Assembly (NCBI GenBank): GCA_041623895.1
Contig: JBFJVZ010000303.1
Coordinates: 1 to 10,020, forward strand
DNA from: JBFJVZ01 sp041623895
Lineage (GTDB): Bacteria; Planctomycetota; Planctomycetia; Pirellulales; Pirellulaceae
Reading direction: 5' to 3'
DNA length: 10,020 nucleotides
Positions within the stretch are counted from its first letter, which is position 1. The number at the start of each line of letters is the position of its first letter. The position numbers and the translations under genes were made by a program. Shown here in pieces: positions 5,501 through 10,020 of this stretch. The notes beneath the pieces are model-generated. The model ran no database searches. It saw nothing but the letters and a program-made list of their open reading frames with translations, and had not been told where the DNA came from.

Positions 5501-6991
5501 TCAGCCTGCCGGAAATGATGCCGACTCGATCCAACGCACCAGCGATCGCACCATCACACCCGTACCACCGGCGTCTCGCTGTGGCTCGGGGCTTTCCGCG
5601 AAGGCGGGTCCTGCGATGTCGATGTGCAGCCACGGTGTGTCGGCGACGAAGTTCTCCAGGAATTTGGCCGCGGTGATCGCGCCACCCCATCTCGCTTCAC
5701 CAACGTTCTTGATGTCGGCAACTTTGCTCTTCACTTTCTCATCGTACAGTTTGAACATTGGCAATTGCCAAACCGGTTCGCCTTCGTGCATGGCGGCCGC
5801 TTGAACCGCGTCGCATAGCGTCTGGTTGTTGGTCATCAATCCGGCGACTTCTTTGCCCAGTGCGACCATGCATGCACCGGTAAGCGTCGCCAAATCGACG
5901 ATTACCTGCGGCTGCTGCTGGAGAGTGACGTCCAACGTGTCGGCCAACACGACGCGTCCTTCGGCGTCCGTGTTTAGAATTTCAATCGTCTTGCCGCTTC
6001 GCGTTTCAATCACGTCACCAAGTTTGTAGCTTTTGCCGCTGACCATGTTCTCGGCCAAACCGCAAACGCCAACGACGTTTCGCTGCACGCCCAGCCTGGC
6101 GATCGCTCTGATCACACCCAGCACGGTGGCGGCACCGGCCATGTCGCACTTCATGTCTGCCATGCTTTCGCTGGGCTTTAGTGACAAGCCGCCGCTGTCG
6201 AACGTGACGCCTTTGCCGACCAAGGCGATCGGTTTCTCGTCCCCGCCGCCGTTGTAACGCAGAATCACGAGTCTGGGCGGTTTGTCCGAGCCGCTGCCGA
6301 CCGCCAGAATTGAGCGGCATTGTTCGCCAGCAAGCTTTTCCTCGTCCCAGATTTCGATTTCCAAGCCGCACTCATTGGCGATTCCGCGAGCTTGTTCTGC
6401 AAAACTTTCCGGGTAGAGCACCGCGGGAGGCTCGTTGACCAATCGTCGCGTCAGGTTGATCGATTCGCCGATGGTGCGACCACGATCAAGAGCGGCTGGT
6501 TCGATTCCGCGAAAGACAACGGACTTAGCCAGCTTGATTGCCGGTTCCGCCTGGTAGATGCCTGTGCCTTCGCAACCAAAGATCGCGCCGGCAACAATCG
6601 CATCGTGATCAGCTGGGTCGAACAATTCTGACAGTGCGATGACCACGCTATCGTGCACGCGGTCGCCCAATTTGCGAATTGCTCTGGACGCAGAATCGAA
6701 GGCGTGCTGCCGATCGATCTGGTCCGGGGCGCCGCTGCCGACCAGCAGGACCATGATCGGGCCGACGCCCGCGGGCGCGCCCAACAACAGCATTTCACCA
6801 TACTTTTTTGGTGTCTTACCGTGCTGGACAAGTCGCGTGATCCAGGCATCGCCTTCCGCGTCGATTTGCTGCAGCGAGGGACAGAAGTCGCCGTCGTCGG
6901 CAATGCCGACTACCAGGACATCGCAATCGGTGGTCGCGTCAGCGGCGGTGGTCGCCAATCGCGGTATCAGTAAAGGACGACTTTCCGGCAT
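5501..6991 (-). CDS. pepA: Leucyl aminopeptidase (M17 family)
   Basis: This cytosolic two-metal aminopeptidase removes N-terminal residues, favouring leucine, and works in peptide turnover; family members form hexamers. It has 496 residues, the usual length. The N-terminal macro-like domain spans about 1-165 and the catalytic domain about 175-490. The metal ligands Lys260, Asp265, Asp283, Asp342 and Glu344, and the catalytic Lys272 and Arg346, all sit exactly ten positions before the known E. coli PepA residues. The signature NTDAEGRVVLADTL is intact, as are VGKGVTFDSGGLSLKP and DMAGAATVLG, so the enzyme should be active. PepA of some bacteria also binds DNA at xer sites; nothing here tests that. 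The gene is convergent with cpaE and divergent from the ubiD-type gene, so it is its own unit. The bases before the start codon are C-rich with no Shine-Dalgarno site. Confidence 0.97.
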   Translation of the reverse strand: MPESRPLLIPRLATTAADATTDCDVLVVGIADDGDFCPSLQQIDAEGDAWITRLVQHGKTPKKYGEMLLLGAPAGVGPIMVLLVGSGAPDQIDRQHAFDSASRAIRKLGDRVHDSVVIALSELFDPADHDAIVAGAIFGCEGTGIYQAEPAIKLAKSVVFRGIEPAALDRGRTIGESINLTRRLVNEPPAVLYPESFAEQARGIANECGLEIEIWDEEKLAGEQCRSILAVGSGSDKPPRLVILRYNGGGDEKPIALVGKGVTFDSGGLSLKPSESMADMKCDMAGAATVLGVIRAIARLGVQRNVVGVCGLAENMVSGKSYKLGDVIETRSGKTIEILNTDAEGRVVLADTLDVTLQQQPQVIVDLATLTGACMVALGKEVAGLMTNNQTLCDAVQAAAMHEGEPVWQLPMFKLYDEKVKSKVADIKNVGEARWGGAITAAKFLENFVADTPWLHIDIAGPAFAESPEPQRDAGGTGVMVRSLVRWIESASFPAG

Positions 6992-7159
6992 TCAATGATG
7001 GGGGGCTTAGAGACAACTGCGGGTGGATGTTCCCAGGCGGTTAGTCTAGCGCCGCGATGCCGGTTATCCTAGCCGACACCAAAGATTTCCAACCGTTCCA
7101 GTTGCAGGCGAGGCTTGAGTTGATTTCGTCGACGCCTGCCCTGCGGCGGAACAATACAT
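6992..7159. promoter_or_regulatory. Divergent control region between pepA and the ubiD-type gene
   Basis: These 168 bases must hold the promoters of both divergent units. CGGTTAGTCTAGC (7038-7050) and CGGTTATCCTAGC (7061-7073) agree at 11 of 13 positions and are offset by 23 bases, about two helical turns, as in a tandem operator. GCAGGCG (7104-7110) and CGCCTGC (7133-7139) form a perfect seven-base inverted repeat around a 22-base spacer, just ahead of the ubiD-type start. No confident -35/-10 pair was found on either strand. Confidence 0.4.
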
Positions 7160-9031
7160 GTGATAGCGGCGCCGCAGAAATCGAACGGCAAAAGGCAACC
7201 AATCCGAGTGAAGCATCGCAGTACACGAAACGTTGTCGACGATCTCCGTGCCGGTGGGCGCTTGATTCAAATCGATGACGAAGTCGATCCGCAGCTGGAG
7301 CTGGCGGAAATCCAGCGGCGGGTCTACAGCCGCGGCGGCCCCGCACTGCTGTTTACGAACGTTCGCGGTTGCCGCTTTGCAATGGCGTCCAATCTGTTTG
7401 GATCGTTGGAGCAGGCAAGATATCTTTTCCGGGATACGCTCGAGTCCGTGCGTCGTGTGATCGAAGTCAAGTTGGATCCCAGTGCGCTGCCCAAGCGGCC
7501 GTTTCGCTATGCCGGAGTCCCGCTGACGGGACTGCGAATGTTGCCGCAGTACTCACGCCGTGGCGAAGTCACCGCGAACCGATGCCGGATTGCCGATTTG
7601 CCTCAGCTAAAATGTTGGCCGGACGACGGCGGCGCCTTCGTCACGCTTCCTCAGGTGTTAAGTGCAGATCCGCTGGCTCCGGACAACCTGATGCGAGTCA
7701 ATCTGGGCATGTATCGAATTCAGTTATCAGGTAACCAATACGCAGCAAGCGAAGTTGGGCTGCACTATCAGATTCATCGCGGCATCGGTGTTCATCATCG
7801 CGCCGCACTCGATCAAGGCGAACCACTGAAAGTCGCCGTCACTGTCGGCGGCTCACCGGCGATGACGCTGGCGGCCGTTATGCCGTTGCCCGAAGGACTG
7901 ACCGAATTGACGTTCGCGGGCGCGTTATCTGGTCGTCGCGTGCGGATGATTCGCGGTGATCATGCGCCGGTTTATGCTGATGCCGACTTTGCAATTGTCG
8001 GTACGGTCGATCCAAAACAAACCAAGCCTGAAGGTCCATTCGGCGATCACCTGGGTTACTACAGTTTGCAGCATCCGTTTCCGGTGATGAAGGTCGATCA
8101 GGTCTGGCATCGCGAGGGGGCGATCTGGCCGTTTACCGTCGTCGGGCGTCCGCCCCAGGAAGATACGACATTCGGACAACTGATCCACGAATTGACTGAT
8201 CCCATCATTCCGTCCGTGATTCCGGGTGTCAAAGCGGTCCATGCTGTCGATGCTGCCGGTGTGCATCCGTTGCTGTTGGCGATCGGCAGCGAACGTTATA
8301 TGCCTTTCTTGCAGGAATCGGAGCCACAGGAACTGTTGACACAGGCCAACGCAATCCTCGGCAACGGCCAACTTTCATTGGCTAAGTATCTTTGGATTAC
8401 CGATGACCCCGATGATCAACTTGATCTTCGTGACGTAGCGGGTTTCATGGGTGACATGTTGCGGCGAGTCGATTGGCGTCGCGACCTGCACTTTCAGACG
8501 CGAACAACCATCGACACCCTGGATTACAGCGGCAACGGACTGAATCAAGGGTCCAAATTGGTGATTGCGGCGACGGGAGAAATGAAACGAGAATTACCAA
8601 CGGCGTTGCCAGCCGAGCTTTCGCTGCCGCCGGGGTTTACCGATCCTAAAGTCGTCATCCCGGGCGTGATGGCGATTCAGTCACCCGCCTATCAGAACAG
8701 CAGTGACGATCTGCAACGGTTTACCAAATCATTCGACAAGGATTCGCCCGTCAATCAGTTTCCGTTGCTGACGTTGGTCGACGACAGCGAGTTTTCCTCC
8801 GCATCGCTAAGGAATTGGTTGTGGGTAACGTTCACGCGTAGCAACCCAGCTGTCGATGTTGCCGGAATCGATTCGAGCACGCTTGACAAGCACTGGGGTT
8901 GTCGCGGATCGTTGGTAATCGACGCCCGAATCAAGCCGTGGCACGCGCCTGCTTTGGTCGAAGATCCCGAGGTCGTCGCCAAAGTCGATGTTCGGGCAAC
9001 ACGCGGCGGTCCGCTTGCCCAATACTTGTAG
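7160..9031 (+). CDS. UbiD-family prenylated-FMN decarboxylase
   Basis: UbiD enzymes add or remove CO2 on aromatic or unsaturated acids using prenylated FMN made by UbiX. The family core is clear. NLGMYRIQL (Asn181, Arg186) and the following HRGIG (His206) match the cofactor, metal and catalytic region, with Glu249 a likely third ligand. EGPFGDHLGYYS gives Glu291 and Asp296, the acidic pair that works with Arg186. FTVVGRPPQED is the conserved strand after it. All key residues appear present. At 623 residues it is longer than E. coli UbiD (just under 500). The substrate cannot be read from sequence. Menaquinone synthesis by the futalosine route (an MqnL-like role) and 4-hydroxybenzoate-type decarboxylation are both possible. 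No ubiX lies nearby. The start is GTG 7160. A GTG at 7208 would begin with KHRSTRNVVDDL, closer to where family members start, and is a serious alternative. Confidence 0.93.
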   Translation: MIAAPQKSNGKRQPIRVKHRSTRNVVDDLRAGGRLIQIDDEVDPQLELAEIQRRVYSRGGPALLFTNVRGCRFAMASNLFGSLEQARYLFRDTLESVRRVIEVKLDPSALPKRPFRYAGVPLTGLRMLPQYSRRGEVTANRCRIADLPQLKCWPDDGGAFVTLPQVLSADPLAPDNLMRVNLGMYRIQLSGNQYAASEVGLHYQIHRGIGVHHRAALDQGEPLKVAVTVGGSPAMTLAAVMPLPEGLTELTFAGALSGRRVRMIRGDHAPVYADADFAIVGTVDPKQTKPEGPFGDHLGYYSLQHPFPVMKVDQVWHREGAIWPFTVVGRPPQEDTTFGQLIHELTDPIIPSVIPGVKAVHAVDAAGVHPLLLAIGSERYMPFLQESEPQELLTQANAILGNGQLSLAKYLWITDDPDDQLDLRDVAGFMGDMLRRVDWRRDLHFQTRTTIDTLDYSGNGLNQGSKLVIAATGEMKRELPTALPAELSLPPGFTDPKVVIPGVMAIQSPAYQNSSDDLQRFTKSFDKDSPVNQFPLLTLVDDSEFSSASLRNWLWVTFTRSNPAVDVAGIDSSTLDKHWGCRGSLVIDARIKPWHAPALVEDPEVVAKVDVRATRGGPLAQYL

Positions 9032-9049
9032 CTGATCGAACGGAACAAT

Positions 9050-9856
9050 ATGACTGATCTGCAAACCATTTTTTGTTGTGATCAGCCCGCGGTACTCGTT
9101 ACTGGCAGCGGTTCGCCGCGTGTGGGTCGAGCGATTGCGGAGCACCTCGCGGCGGCTGGCTGCCGGTTAGCACTTCACGCTCATCAGAGCATCGCAGCAG
9201 CAGAAGCCGCCGCGGAGGAGATGCGCGAGCAGTTCGGTGTAAAAACCATCGTGACCACGGGATCACTGCAGGATGACTCCGTGCCGGAGAAGATTGTCGG
9301 CCAAACGCATGATGCTTTCGGCAGACTGGATATCTTGGTCAACAGCGCAGCGATCTGGAGTCCCACCAAGCTGGAGCAAATCACGCCGGAAGCGATACGG
9401 CAGTATTTTGACGTGAACGCCGTCGCGTCGTTCCTTTCCGCGCGGGCGGCGGCAATGCGGATGAAGAATCAAGCCACCGGCGGATCGATCGTCAATATTG
9501 GCGATTGGGCGACGGTTCGGCCCTATTTGAATCATGCCGCGTACTTTCCCAGCAAAGGTGCAGTGGAGGCGATGACACGATCACTGGCCGTCGAGTTTGC
9601 TCAGATGAATGGCAAGATTCGCGTCAATTGTATTCAGCCCGGTCCGGTGCTGTTGGCCGATGACGTTAGCGACGATCAGCGAAAAGAAATTGCGGCCAGC
9701 ACGTTGTCTGGCCAGATCGGTACTCCGCAGCACGTCGCCCACGCGGTGCGCTTTTTGTGCGAGAACGATTTTGTCACCGGCGTTTGTTTACCCGTGGATG
9801 GCGGTCGCAGTGTGTTTGCGCCCGACGGACTGCAAGTCGGCATGAATACGGGATAG
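9050..9856 (+). CDS. Short-chain dehydrogenase/reductase, pteridine reductase-like
   Basis: This is an NAD(P)H-dependent SDR enzyme of 268 residues with a single Rossmann domain. The cofactor loop TGSGSPRVGR (18-27) and LHAHQS (42-47) resemble the TGxxxRxG and HxRS segments of PTR1/FolM proteins. NSAA (98-101) stands for the usual NNAG. The active site reads Asp152 (NIGDWATVRPY), Tyr165 and Lys169. Asp in place of the common Ser is the mark of pteridine reductases, as is the Asp-Trp/Pro-Tyr spacing. PG at 197-198 and the C-terminal TGVCLPVDGG are standard SDR elements. It may reduce a pterin such as dihydrobiopterin or dihydromonapterin, but other SDRs carry this triad variant. It starts 18 bases after the ubiD-type stop, so the two are probably co-transcribed; a shared pathway is only inferred. 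No good ribosome site is seen. Confidence 0.88.
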   Translation: MTDLQTIFCCDQPAVLVTGSGSPRVGRAIAEHLAAAGCRLALHAHQSIAAAEAAAEEMREQFGVKTIVTTGSLQDDSVPEKIVGQTHDAFGRLDILVNSAAIWSPTKLEQITPEAIRQYFDVNAVASFLSARAAAMRMKNQATGGSIVNIGDWATVRPYLNHAAYFPSKGAVEAMTRSLAVEFAQMNGKIRVNCIQPGPVLLADDVSDDQRKEIAASTLSGQIGTPQHVAHAVRFLCENDFVTGVCLPVDGGRSVFAPDGLQVGMNTG

Positions 9857-9858
9857 TC

Positions 9859-9866
9859 TTTTTTTT
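9859..9866 (+). terminator. T-tract after the SDR gene
   Basis: Eight Ts begin two bases after the stop codon. The nearest stem, CCGAC (9822-9826) with GTCGG (9836-9840), lies inside the gene and 18 bases away, too far for a standard intrinsic terminator. Termination here is possible but not well supported. Confidence 0.25.
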
Positions 9867-9944
9867 ACGCGGCGTGATTAGTATCAAGATCAGCCGCTGG
9901 GCATTCGAGAGCGTCCCGCTGAGGTGTAGTCCTAGCTCAACAAT

Positions 9945-10020
9945 CACGAAGAAGAACCGCAGAGCGGTGGCAGCGTATAGCCTGGGGTGAACCCACGAGC
10001 GACAGTGAAGTGGTGTAACC
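9945..10020 (+). repeat. Hairpin-rich intergenic repeat, cut by the window end
   Basis: A run of short palindromes follows the SDR gene: ACCGC (9956-9960) with GCGGT (9964-9968), TGGG (9983-9986) with CCCA (9992-9995), and GGT with ACC at the very end (10012-10020). The words GGCAGCGTATAGCCTGGGG (9969-9987) and GGTGTAACC resemble intergenic repeats I recall from Rhodopirellula-type genomes. That recollection was not checked, and only one copy lies in the window. The left boundary is uncertain, and the element runs off the right edge. No gene is supported in 9857-10020. Confidence 0.45.

Noticed and set aside
5082..5690. 202-codon minus-strand frame across the cpaE and pepA ends
   Set aside because: It overlaps both secure genes and has low-complexity Arg-rich text typical of a shadow frame.
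1..10020. Mobile elements, CRISPR arrays, tRNA or rRNA genes, defence systems
   Set aside because: No transposase, regular repeat-spacer pattern, RNA gene consensus or defence-type domain was seen; all long genes belong to known pilus or metabolic families.

Overview
The window reads as chromosomal DNA of a planctomycete, most likely of the Pirellulaceae/Rhodopirellula type. This is an inference from gene style, not from a marker gene. The supports are: a compact Flp-pilus locus in the order flp-cpaA-cpaB-cpaC-cpaE, moderate GC, several GTG start candidates, mostly weak or absent Shine-Dalgarno sites, long leaders between genes, and a hairpin-rich intergenic repeat at the right edge that resembles repeats I recall from Rhodopirellula genomes. 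No mobile element, tRNA, rRNA or CRISPR array was seen.

Left half (1-5441, all on +): the front part of a Tad/Flp (type IVc) pilus assembly locus. A 59-residue Flp prepilin (145-324), too short to stand out as an ORF, has the best ribosome binding site in the window. It is followed by a CpaA/TadV prepilin peptidase (628-1185), the periplasmic CpaB/RcpC protein (1393-2430), the outer-membrane secretin CpaC/RcpA (2637-4175) and the ParA/MinD-like localisation protein CpaE/TadZ (4236-5441). CpaA would cleave the Flp prepilin, CpaC would form the outer-membrane channel with CpaB beside it, and CpaE would place the machine. The motor ATPase (CpaF/TadA) and the platform proteins (TadB, TadC) are not here. 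After cpaE the strand flips, so they must lie elsewhere or be missing. The genes are separated by gaps of 60-303 bases, several holding inverted repeats, so expression may be tuned gene by gene.

Right half: a leucyl aminopeptidase (pepA, 5501-6991, minus strand) is convergent with cpaE. It is divergent from a two-gene unit made of a long UbiD-family decarboxylase (7160-9031) and, 18 bases later, a short-chain reductase with the Asp-Tyr-Lys active site of pteridine reductases (9050-9856). The shared divergent control region (6992-7159) holds a direct repeat and an inverted repeat. The last ~75 bases look like the start of an intergenic palindromic repeat cut by the window end.

The gene families are all known. 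The less ordinary points are the split Tad locus, the CpaE P-loop without lysines, the structured leaders of flp and cpaB, a repeat-rich leader before cpaC, and the edge repeat.
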